Assembly: GCA_009840735.1 (NCBI GenBank)
Contig: VXNF01000031.1
Location: 1-63,644, forward strand
Direction: 5' to 3'
Source of the DNA: Acidimicrobiia bacterium
GTDB taxonomy: Bacteria; Actinomycetota; Acidimicrobiia; Acidimicrobiales; CATQHL01
Length of the DNA stretch: 63,644 nucleotides
The notes under the pieces were generated by a model, which ran no database searches, had not been told where the DNA came from, and saw only the letters and a program-made list of their open reading frames with translations. The translations under genes and the position numbers were made by a program. This document shows, one piece after another, positions 51,362 to 59,372 of the stretch. How positions within the stretch are numbered: position 1 is the first letter of the stretch; every line of letters starts with the position of its first letter.

Positions 51362-54300
51362 TCAGCGGCTGTCGTACACGACCAGCGTGTCGCTGCCGGA
51401 GCGCCCGAAGACCTCCGGCGCGTAGATCTCCTCGGCTCGGGCGGGGGGCACGACGAAGGTGCCTGGGGTGGTGGCGCGGGCGACGTAGCTGTATTCGTGG
51501 GTACCCGCCCACAGGTACGAGGCGAAGGCCTCGGCCCGGTCGTCGCGCAGGTTCTGGTGGCGGTACCAGGTCCAGCGCCACCAACCGCGGCCGTCGCCGG
51601 TGTCCACGTCGCCGGTCACCGCCAGAGCGGGGTTGAGCGGCTCGAGGCCAGCCGGCAGCGGATCGATCAGCACCATGTTGGTGCGCCGGCTGTCGTTGAC
51701 CATGCTGACGTTGACCCGCACCTCCGCGCCGGCCCGGACGTGCCAGACGCCGTACTCGTCAAGCCGCACGTCGCCGGGGTCGCCCACCGCCTCGTAGCTG
51801 CGCTGCACCACGAAGCCGCGGTCCAACGGTTCCAGATCCAGGTCGTCGGGGGCGTAGCGGAGGCCGAGCCGATAGTAGAGGCGGCCCTCGCCGTCCTTGG
51901 CGACGATGAGGTCCGAGTCGCCCGCCGCCAGCAGCTCGGCCATCGGAATCAGGGTGACGGCCCGGTCGGCGCTGCGCCCGGCGTAGCTGTGCTCGGCCGC
52001 GTAGAGGTCGCCCAGCCACACCCGGGCGACGAAGTCCGGGGCGGTCGCCTCGAAGGCGTCGAAGTAGCGACCGAGCGCCAACAGGATGAAGGTGTTCTCC
52101 TGGACGTTGTTCCAGCGGCCCCGGACTCGGTGGGCCAGCAAACCGGCCACGACTTTCGGGATGAGCTCCGAGGAGGGCGCCATGGTGATGAGCGCATCGA
52201 GCACGATGCCGTCGGTGCGGCGGTCGGAGTGCAGCAGCAGGTAGGCGTCCTCGCCGTAGTCCGTTGCGAAAGTGGCCGCCCCGGCGGTCTCGACGGCGCT
52301 GTTGTTGAGGATCCGTCCGATCTCGGCCTCGATGCCGTCGTCGTCGACCACGGGCCAGAGCCAAGCCAGGGCATCCAGAGGGAGAGCCCCGCGCCGGCGC
52401 TCCCACAGGGCGCGGGCCTCATCGGCCACGTCCTGCCCGTCCAGGGCGCGCACCGACAGCGCGTACGCCACCAGCATGTCCTTGGCCCGCTGGCTGTACC
52501 TCGACTGGATCCAACGCTCGATGCTCGTCAGGTACCAACGCCCGTCTTCCATCACTCTCGGCGGCACGTCGAAGCCGTTGTTGCGCGCCACGACGAGGGC
52601 GTGCATCGCCTGGACCGACGTGTACGGGTTTGATCCCTGCCTGCGGGACCACCACGAGAACCCGCCGTCATAGCTGTTCTGAAGAGCCGCCAGCGCCGAG
52701 ATGTCGCTGCGCACCCTCGCATCCAGATCAGCGGGGCCGGCGAGCCCCTCGGCCGCGAACGCCGCCAGCACGTCCCGGAGCGCTGAAATGGCCAGGATGC
52801 GGCCCGCGTAGGCATCCGCGCACTGATACTGGTAGTCCGCCAAGTACAGCATGGCGTCGCTCAGCGCCGACAGCGCAGTCGAGGACGTGTTGACCTCCAG
52901 CCCGCCGAACTGCGGGATCACTCCTGTCGGGGCGTCCACCGCTTGGATGACCGCCCCCTCATCCACCACCCCGTAGGCAGCGAAGGCCTCGCTGGTCGCC
53001 GGGGTGTAGACCGGCAGCGACACGACTTGGGCGTCCGCGTGGGCGGCCGAGACCGCCGCCACCCGGAAGCGGGCCACCCCCGGGGCCAGCGTCCGCGCCC
53101 GGAACGACACTGCCACCCGATCGTTGGCCGGGACCGTGACCCGCCGGCCCGCCGAGCCGAGGAGCTCGAGGTTGGCGGTCTGCACGACCACGTCGATCTC
53201 CATGGCCGAGTCGGTGAGGTTCTGGACCGTGATCGGCAACTCGAACTCGTCGCCGTAGTTCAAGAACCGCGGCGCCGACGGGCGGACCTGCAGCGGCAGC
53301 CGCGCCGTGATGGCCGACTCGCCCGTGCCGAAGCGATGGGCCTCATCGGCGGCGACCGCCATCACCCGGTAACGGGTCAGATTGTCGGGCAGCTCGAACT
53401 CGACGGTCACCCGCCCGTCGGCGTCGGTTTCGGCGTCCGGCTCGAAGATCGCCAGAGGGTTGAGATCCTGGCGCACGTCGACCGCCTGTCCAGAGCCACC
53501 GGAGCGGTCCACCGCGTCTGCCGCCGCGGCGTTGCCCGCTGCTTCCATCGCCGCGAGTTCGGCCATCAGTAGCTCGAATTCGATCTGGCCGGCCAGCCAG
53601 CGCGGATTCTCGACCAGGATCGTGCGTCTGGCGCGATCCGCCTCCAGCCGGGCAGTCCGGGGCCGATAGAACACCTCGATAGGGTCGATCAGTTCGTAGT
53701 CGGTGAGGGCCAGCACCGCCTCGTCCACCACGATCACGAGGACCCCAGCCCCCGCCACCGGCGCCCCGCCGGCATCGCGAACCTCGAGGTCGACCCGCGT
53801 GGCGCCGCCCGGTCGCACCACAGTCGAGGCCGGCGACACCGCGACCTCAAGGGACCGCTGCACGGGCGGCACCCGCAGCACGATCTCCCCGGAGGCGTGG
53901 GCGGGTCGGGGCGGCGCAGCGGAGCGGAAGGTGCCGTAGCCGGCGGTCCGAGCGGTCACCGAGGCGAGATCCACCCGCACCCGCAACTCGGGCACATGGG
54001 CCTCGGTTATCGGCACTTCGAGGACCGCGGTGTGGTCGCTGACGTCGAACTTTCGGGTTTCGATGATTCGGTCGTGTGCGACGGTGAGGACACCGCTGGC
54101 GGTGGCGAAGGGCGAGTTGACGAGGATCTCCGCCACCTCGCCGGCGGCGTAGGTCGCTGCGTCGGGAATCAACTCGGCGTCTTCGAGTGCGACGTTGCTG
54201 TCGGCGACGAAGGCGTCGGCGCCGGCGACCCAGCGGGTGATCTCGGAGCGGTTCACTCGCCCCCGATCGTCGGCGACGCGCGCGGCGATGCGGTACCGAC

Positions 54301-57300
54301 CGCCGGTCTCGGCGGCGAACTCACAGGCAACGGGGCGCTGCGCCGAGGTCGCCTCGCAGGTCTGGCGGTCAAGAGCCTCCTCAACCCACTCGCCGTCCAC
54401 GTAGCTGTCGACGATGCGCGCCGCGGTCACCTCGACGGCTCGGTCGGCGATCGGGTTGCCGTCGATGTCGGTCACCACCGCCTGAACGTCGATGCCGTCG
54501 CCCAGCCTCACGAAATAGCGGTCCGAGCGGAGGCCGACATACAGCTCGCCGGCGTGGGCCAGGTAGCTGGACGCCGACGCCCACCGCTGAAGGTTGACGT
54601 CGATCACCCGCGCCTCGGCGGTCACCGCCACCGGGAGGCCGTCGCCGTCGGTTGCGAGGTCGATGCGCAGGCTGTGGTTGCCGGCGGTATCGGTGGCCCC
54701 GAAGTAGCTCCCGGACTCGCCCTCATTCGAAGAGGCGCGGTAGTGCCACCAGGGCCGCCACACGCCGAAGGTGAACTCACGCCAGCCGGGCGGCGAGTAC
54801 AAAGCCGGGCGCGTCGTGACCACCCAATCCACCTCGGCGCCGGCGAGGGCGCCACCGGAGTAGTACCGAGCCTGCACCGAGACAAGCGCCGGCTCGTCGA
54901 TGAGGTGCGGGCCGGCCGCCTCGAGCCTCGTCTCCACCTCGAATTCGGGCCGGCGGAACTCCTGAATCTGGAAGCTGTGGGTGTGCTCGCTGGTGCCGGT
55001 TCTGTCCGCTCGCACCAGGCTGATCCGACCGCGGCCCAGATTCGCTCCCGCGCTCAGCTCGAAGGCGAGATCGAAGCCGCCGAGGGCGTCGGTGCGCACG
55101 TCGCCGCCGGCCAGCTCGTTGCCCGAGCGGTCGTAGGCCACGTAGCTGATCAGCTCGCCCGAAGGCAGGAACTCCAAGCCGCCGTCGCCGCTCACGTCGA
55201 GGTTCCGCGCCCAGCCCTTGAGGTGCAGCGTCTCACCGGGACGGTAGATGGCGCGGTCGTCGGTGGTGTACCAGACGGTCTGGTCCTCCTGGGGCCACGC
55301 CGCGACTCGGGCGGGGCTGAGGGCCCAGTCTGATCCCAGCGAGGCCACTGCCCAGGAGAGCGAATCGCCGTCGAGCGCAGTCCGGGCCAGCCCGTCCTCG
55401 TCTGTCGCCAGCTTGTCGCCTCGACCTTCGAGTTGGATCTCCACGCCGGCCAGCGGAGCGCCCGTTCGCAGATCGGTGGTCCACACCGCCACATCGCGAT
55501 GGTCGCTGATGAGGTCCACGCCGATGTCGGTGTCCTGCACCCAGGCGACCTGCGGGAATCCGACCTTGTAGGGGTCTGCTGCTGCCGACGGGTCCTCGAT
55601 CCCCCGCGGCAGCCCGGCGCCTTCGACGATCATGACCACATGGCCGTGTCGGCCGCCGAGGGCGCCGGAGAGATCGATGGGCACCTCGGTGAAGGCGCCG
55701 TCGACGACGCCGGTCTGGATCGTCCGATCCGCCGTCAGCGGCCACGGCACCCCGAGCGCCCGCGGGTCGCGCCAGCCGCGGACGGAGCTCACGAAGGTCC
55801 GATACGCCCCGTAGTCGCTGGGATCCACGGCGTAGAGGCGCACGCGTAGCTGCTTCCACTGGCGCACGATGACCGAGAGCCGCTGCGACGTGGTGAGCGG
55901 GTCGAGCGTCGTGAAGTCGCCGCCGAGAAGATAGATGAGCGGGCGATCCGCCTCGATCTCGAACTCGACGGTCGTGGGCCTCCCTAACCGCTGGCCGAAG
56001 ACGTCGCGTACCGAGGCGGGGACTGTGACCCTGTAGACCGTGCCGTCGGCGGTGGGGCCATCGATGCTGACGGATGCGCCGCCCTCGTAGGCCGAAATCG
56101 CAACGTCGGGAATCGCCGGCGTGATGGAGAACTCAGCCGCCTTCACCGTCGTCACGTCGAGTGGGTTGTTGAAGTACACGGCGAGGGAGTCCCCCGGCAC
56201 GCAACCCCACCGCTCGCAGTTCGTTCCCTCCACCTGCAAGGGCGCATACGTGCGGGCCTCGAGGGTCCGCGTGCTGGCGGTGGTGTTCGGGCCCTCTGCC
56301 GAGGGCACACGCGGCCCGACGGTGACCTTCACCGGAGACTCCGGCTCGAGGGGCGCCACAGGTCGGAACGCCACCCAGCCGCCGTCGAGCGCGTCGTACT
56401 CGATCCAGAAGCTGATGTCCTCGTCGGCCTCGACCTCCGCGGTGGTCGCGAGGCGGACCGGGCGCTGTCGACCGTCGGCTTCGAGCGTGACGGCTTCGAG
56501 GACCGCCGCAGGATTCACCCGCTGGTCGAAGGTGGCCAGGAAGATCGGCGTCAATCCGAGCGGGGAGCTCTCGGCGATGAGGTCCACCACGCTGGGCGCC
56601 GGCGTCTCGAACTCGAAACCGAACGTCTCGGCCAGTACGCCGCCGGCTTGAGACCTGGTCCCTGCGGGGATCTCGACGCTGTAGCTCGTCGCCATGGGCA
56701 GGCGGTCGAAGATGTCCGGGTCGTGCTCGAAGCGGAGCGTGCGGGTACCGATCCACTGCCAGCGACCCGGCAGTCGCGGCGTGATCCTCGCCGGAACGTC
56801 GAGGGCGTCGAGCTGGCCGAGCGTGGCCAGGGGCACCATCGGCTGGTTGAAGGTGACGCTGACGAACGGAGCGATGCCCACCTCGCCCTCCGGTTGGACT
56901 CGCAGAACCTTCAGCGGCCCGGTATCGACAGCCGGCGCGGAGACGTCCGGGCCGGCCGGGAACGGCTGATCCACGGTCCTGCCGGTGCGGGGCGGGGGCA
57001 GCGATTCGACCGGCCGGTTGAAGGCGGTCACGTCGGCAGCGTCGGCCTCCCACGGCGGCAGCCGGTCGATCACCGCCTGGACTTCGGCGTCGTCCAACTC
57101 GACGCCTGCGACCAGCGGAGCAGTCGGCGAAGTCCTGCCTTCGGTCCCCGAGCCCTCGCTCAGGCGAATCGCCAGCCCGCCGCCCGACCCCGTGGCGCCG
57201 TCGCCTTCGTCGCCCGTCGCCGCTTGCGCACCTCCAGCGGTGCCGGTACCGATCAGCAGCGCCAGCACCAGCCCCGCCGCCATCCAGCGCCGCAGCATCC

Positions 57301-57307
57301 CCCTCAT
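51362..57307 (-). CDS. Alpha-2-macroglobulin family protein, thioester motif degraded
   Basis: 1981 residues, one of the largest proteins in the window. Residues 1-35 are a Sec signal (MLRRWMAAGLVLALLIG...GGAQA) without a lipobox cysteine. MG-type domains follow (~190-700; YSVEIPAGTRSQAGG, VTVPASVRDVFG), then MG2-like parts (WYTTDDRAIYRPGETLHLKGWAR), a bait-region domain (~1150-1330), the A2M domain (NLTRYRVMAVAADEAHRFGTGESAI) and the alpha/alpha toroid (~1480-1760). At the thioester site the family CxEQ reads CADA starting at Cys1496, so no Gln is available for the thioester bond. The ATG at 57307 was chosen over TTG at 57316. No pbpC is adjacent, unlike many bacterial homologues. Likely surface protein that traps or binds proteases. 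Confidence 0.9.
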   Translation of the reverse strand: MRGMLRRWMAAGLVLALLIGTGTAGGAQAATGDEGDGATGSGGGLAIRLSEGSGTEGRTSPTAPLVAGVELDDAEVQAVIDRLPPWEADAADVTAFNRPVESLPPPRTGRTVDQPFPAGPDVSAPAVDTGPLKVLRVQPEGEVGIAPFVSVTFNQPMVPLATLGQLDALDVPARITPRLPGRWQWIGTRTLRFEHDPDIFDRLPMATSYSVEIPAGTRSQAGGVLAETFGFEFETPAPSVVDLIAESSPLGLTPIFLATFDQRVNPAAVLEAVTLEADGRQRPVRLATTAEVEADEDISFWIEYDALDGGWVAFRPVAPLEPESPVKVTVGPRVPSAEGPNTTASTRTLEARTYAPLQVEGTNCERWGCVPGDSLAVYFNNPLDVTTVKAAEFSITPAIPDVAISAYEGGASVSIDGPTADGTVYRVTVPASVRDVFGQRLGRPTTVEFEIEADRPLIYLLGGDFTTLDPLTTSQRLSVIVRQWKQLRVRLYAVDPSDYGAYRTFVSSVRGWRDPRALGVPWPLTADRTIQTGVVDGAFTEVPIDLSGALGGRHGHVVMIVEGAGLPRGIEDPSAAADPYKVGFPQVAWVQDTDIGVDLISDHRDVAVWTTDLRTGAPLAGVEIQLEGRGDKLATDEDGLARTALDGDSLSWAVASLGSDWALSPARVAAWPQEDQTVWYTTDDRAIYRPGETLHLKGWARNLDVSGDGGLEFLPSGELISYVAYDRSGNELAGGDVRTDALGGFDLAFELSAGANLGRGRISLVRADRTGTSEHTHSFQIQEFRRPEFEVETRLEAAGPHLIDEPALVSVQARYYSGGALAGAEVDWVVTTRPALYSPPGWREFTFGVWRPWWHYRASSNEGESGSYFGATDTAGNHSLRIDLATDGDGLPVAVTAEARVIDVNLQRWASASSYLAHAGELYVGLRSDRYFVRLGDGIDVQAVVTDIDGNPIADRAVEVTAARIVDSYVDGEWVEEALDRQTCEATSAQRPVACEFAAETGGRYRIAARVADDRGRVNRSEITRWVAGADAFVADSNVALEDAELIPDAATYAAGEVAEILVNSPFATASGVLTVAHDRIIETRKFDVSDHTAVLEVPITEAHVPELRVRVDLASVTARTAGYGTFRSAAPPRPAHASGEIVLRVPPVQRSLEVAVSPASTVVRPGGATRVDLEVRDAGGAPVAGAGVLVIVVDEAVLALTDYELIDPIEVFYRPRTARLEADRARRTILVENPRWLAGQIEFELLMAELAAMEAAGNAAAADAVDRSGGSGQAVDVRQDLNPLAIFEPDAETDADGRVTVEFELPDNLTRYRVMAVAADEAHRFGTGESAITARLPLQVRPSAPRFLNYGDEFELPITVQNLTDSAMEIDVVVQTANLELLGSAGRRVTVPANDRVAVSFRARTLAPGVARFRVAAVSAAHADAQVVSLPVYTPATSEAFAAYGVVDEGAVIQAVDAPTGVIPQFGGLEVNTSSTALSALSDAMLYLADYQYQCADAYAGRILAISALRDVLAAFAAEGLAGPADLDARVRSDISALAALQNSYDGGFSWWSRRQGSNPYTSVQAMHALVVARNNGFDVPPRVMEDGRWYLTSIERWIQSRYSQRAKDMLVAYALSVRALDGQDVADEARALWERRRGALPLDALAWLWPVVDDDGIEAEIGRILNNSAVETAGAATFATDYGEDAYLLLHSDRRTDGIVLDALITMAPSSELIPKVVAGLLAHRVRGRWNNVQENTFILLALGRYFDAFEATAPDFVARVWLGDLYAAEHSYAGRSADRAVTLIPMAELLAAGDSDLIVAKDGEGRLYYRLGLRYAPDDLDLEPLDRGFVVQRSYEAVGDPGDVRLDEYGVWHVRAGAEVRVNVSMVNDSRRTNMVLIDPLPAGLEPLNPALAVTGDVDTGDGRGWWRWTWYRHQNLRDDRAEAFASYLWAGTHEYSYVARATTPGTFVVPPARAEEIYAPEVFGRSGSDTLVVYDSR

Positions 57308-57403
57308 AGGCCCCAACTATCCCACACGCCCGCCCCGCCCCGTCGACGGGTCACACCCTGCGGGCAGCGGCCCGACCGCCAAGGCACGCGCCCGTAGCGA
57401 ACA

Positions 57404-57555
57404 GCTACTGTAAAATTGTTAGAGTAGTTTCGAGTAGACCCCGAGCTCGGCGAGAACTACCAGGTCAGGGCGGCGCGACGGCTGATCCGACTCGATCGCT
57501 ACTGTAAACCTCAGTCCACGCGGAGCTTCCAGTAGGCCCGCGGGTCGTTCTTCGA
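57404..57555. repeat. Direct repeat copy A
   Basis: 152-bp direct repeat, second copy at 59023-59174 (offset 1619 bp). The last 72 bases (57484-57555) are identical in both; the first 80 are roughly 75 % alike. It contains palindrome A and the final 45 bases of the Schlafen-type gene. Confidence 0.9.
57405..57427. promoter_or_regulatory. Palindromic site A (23 bp)
   Basis: CTACTGTAA, 5 bases, TTAGAGTAG: arms agree at 8 of 9 positions. 98 bases upstream of the macroglobulin ATG and 84 bases past the Schlafen-type stop. Same family as sites P and B. Confidence 0.6.
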
Positions 57556-58929
57556 CTTGCCCACCCACTCAATGAGCCCCTCCCGTTCCAGCGATCGGAG
57601 TTGGCGCAGCACGGCCGGGCGAGAGCTGCCGGTCGCCTCAGCCGCTTCTCCCGTGCTCAGGCGGCCGGCCTCGCGGATCAGGCGGAGGATACCCCGCGCA
57701 GCCCGCGGGAGCCGCTCCTCCAGCGCCCTGTCCACGACCGCCGAGGAGAGCGTCAGCCGGACGCTGCCCGCGGTCTGCACGTAGCCCGGGTCGGCCAGCC
57801 CGGCGAGTCTCATCTCGTCGAACATCCGGCGGATGCCCTCACCGAGTTCCTGGGCGAGCCGCAGGTCGGCGCAGACTCTGGCCACTCTCGGATTCCGGGC
57901 GAAGCGGGAGATTTGCAGGGGATCCCGCAGGTCGACGACCCCGGGGAATCTGCCTGGGCTCTCGATCTCGACACGGTCGTCGAAGATCTCCACCCTGATG
58001 TGGTCGCCGCCGATGCTGTAGGACCGGTGGATCACGGCGTTCACGAGGCCTTCGAGCCACGCCTCAGTCGGAATGAGCGGGATCCGCTCGAAACGGTCGC
58101 CCGCGGCCAGGGCGCGTCGGGCGGGCAGGGTGTCCACGATGGCCCGGCGGGCCTCGCCGAGCAGCAGCGGGATCGGACCCTCGATGCGCACGTCGGAGAG
58201 GAGTTGCTGCCTGGCGCCTGAGCCGCGCTCGCTGCCGCCGAATCGAAGCACCCGAACGGATGCGCCGGGCAGCCAGCGCTGCGGGTTGGCGCCGAACAGC
58301 AGCACAGCCGCCACGGTGAGCTCGCCGGAACGAGTGAGCAGGCCGCGGGCGTCGAGCAGCCTCTCCGGGTCAGGATGTTCGAGCGCCCCGGCGTAGTTGC
58401 CTAGGAGCTCGCGGTTCAAGTCGTCCAGGCCAGCTCCGGCGACCGGTGTGACCTCGTAGGCCGCTTGGCCCTTGTCGTAGAGCAGCTCCTGGCGCTGGGC
58501 GTAGGTGAGTCGGCGGTTCTCGTCGCCGACCCGCAGGTATACCTCGTCCTTGCGGTTGGTGTGGACCTGCTCGGACACCTCCACCTGAACGACGAACAGC
58601 CGGTCTCGCTCGCCCCGAGAGTTGCGGCACTCCACGAGCTGCGCCTTGTGCGGCACCGGCGGCGCCGTGAAATCGATCGCCGCCTGCTGCCATCGGGCCA
58701 GCATGGCCGGACCCGCCGCGTCGATGCCCTCGACCTCCCCGTTCCACAGGCCGACAACGACTGTCCCGCCCTCGGCGTTGGCGAACGCGAGCAAGGTGTC
58801 GGCCAAGTCCCGCGCCCCGACTCGGGCGCTCTTGCGGTCGAACCACTGGTCCTCGGCAAGGCCCAGCAGCTCACTCGCCCGACCCTCGGGCCCCAGCCCA
58901 AGCGCCCGCTCCACCGCACCCGTCGTCAC
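57511..58929 (-). CDS. AlbA_2/Schlafen-type ATP-binding protein with winged helix
   Basis: 472 residues from GTG 58929, which follows an AGG ribosome site and abuts palindrome P. Residues ~20-140: AlbA_2 domain (DRKSARVGARDLADTLLAFANAEGGTVVVG). Residues ~165-400: RLTYAQRQELLYDKG and HATPase_c_4 region (PTEAWLEGLVNAVIHRSYSIGGDHIRVEIFDDRVEIESPG; AQELGEGIRRMFDEM). C-terminal winged helix ~415-472 (LSTGEAAEATGSSRPAVLRQLRSLEREGL). Similar layout to, but clearly diverged from, the protein at 18490-20100. Such proteins are common in defence islands and act as regulators or helicase-like factors. The last 45 bases are duplicated at 59130-59174. Confidence 0.86.
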   Translation of the reverse strand: MTTGAVERALGLGPEGRASELLGLAEDQWFDRKSARVGARDLADTLLAFANAEGGTVVVGLWNGEVEGIDAAGPAMLARWQQAAIDFTAPPVPHKAQLVECRNSRGERDRLFVVQVEVSEQVHTNRKDEVYLRVGDENRRLTYAQRQELLYDKGQAAYEVTPVAGAGLDDLNRELLGNYAGALEHPDPERLLDARGLLTRSGELTVAAVLLFGANPQRWLPGASVRVLRFGGSERGSGARQQLLSDVRIEGPIPLLLGEARRAIVDTLPARRALAAGDRFERIPLIPTEAWLEGLVNAVIHRSYSIGGDHIRVEIFDDRVEIESPGRFPGVVDLRDPLQISRFARNPRVARVCADLRLAQELGEGIRRMFDEMRLAGLADPGYVQTAGSVRLTLSSAVVDRALEERLPRAARGILRLIREAGRLSTGEAAEATGSSRPAVLRQLRSLEREGLIEWVGKSKNDPRAYWKLRVD

Positions 58930-58934
58930 GGCAC

Positions 58935-58957
58935 CTACTCTAAAATGTTTAGAGCAG
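58935..58957. promoter_or_regulatory. Palindromic site P (23 bp) at Schlafen-type start
   Basis: Core CTCTAAA-ATG-TTTAGAG (58938-58954) is perfect, and it extends three further bases on each side with one mismatch. It ends five bases before the GTG, overlapping the expected leader or promoter, so binding would shut the gene off. Autoregulation by the winged helix of the encoded protein is a reasonable guess. Confidence 0.65.
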
Positions 58958-59022
58958 CAAGCATCGCCACCGACCCAGCCGACCGCCATGCGCCGTCGGG
59001 CGGCGGAGGTGGATACGGCAGA

Positions 59023-59174
59023 GCTACTATAACAATGTTAGAGTAGCTTCTAGTAGGCATCGCGCTCGACGAAAACTCCCTGGTCAGGGCGGTGCGACCA
59101 CGGATCCGACTCGATCGCTACTGTAAACCTCAGTCCACGCGGAGCTTCCAGTAGGCCCGCGGGTCGTTCTTCGA
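59023..59174. repeat. Direct repeat copy B with a stranded 3' gene end
   Basis: Second copy of the 152-bp repeat. It includes an exact duplicate of the last 45 bases of the Schlafen-type gene (59130-59174, stop on the minus strand) followed by unrelated sequence, so it is a gene remnant rather than a gene. Confidence 0.9.
59024..59046. promoter_or_regulatory. Palindromic site B (23 bp)
   Basis: CTACTATAA, 5 bases, TTAGAGTAG: arms agree at 8 of 9. It lies 327 bases upstream of the restriction-enzyme ATG and 95 bases upstream of the Schlafen-type gene start (which points the other way). Confidence 0.55.
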
Positions 59175-59372
59175 GGGGGTCGCAGACCCAACGAGCCTGG
59201 CAGGAACTTCGCCGCCGTCGCGCGCCACGAGGCCAGCGGAAGAACCGCCCAACATCGGCGGAACGAACCCCCGGTTCGGCTGACCGGCGGCGGTGGCCGC
59301 GGTCGGTCGCGCTTGGAGGACTAGCGTGGGGTGGCCCAATTGCGCTCTGTCGAACGCCCCGAACGGAGGCAC
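59175..59372. other. Spacer before restriction-enzyme gene
   Basis: 198 bases, GC-rich, after repeat B. No reading frame, hairpin or promoter pair stands out, apart from the GGAGG ribosome site ending five bases before the ATG at 59373. Confidence 0.4.

Noticed and set aside
57404-59174. Insertion sequence or integrative element bounded by the 152-bp repeats
   Set aside because: No transposase or integrase, no terminal inverted repeats and no short target duplication. The second copy lies 5' of the gene, which does not match integration into a gene's 3' end.
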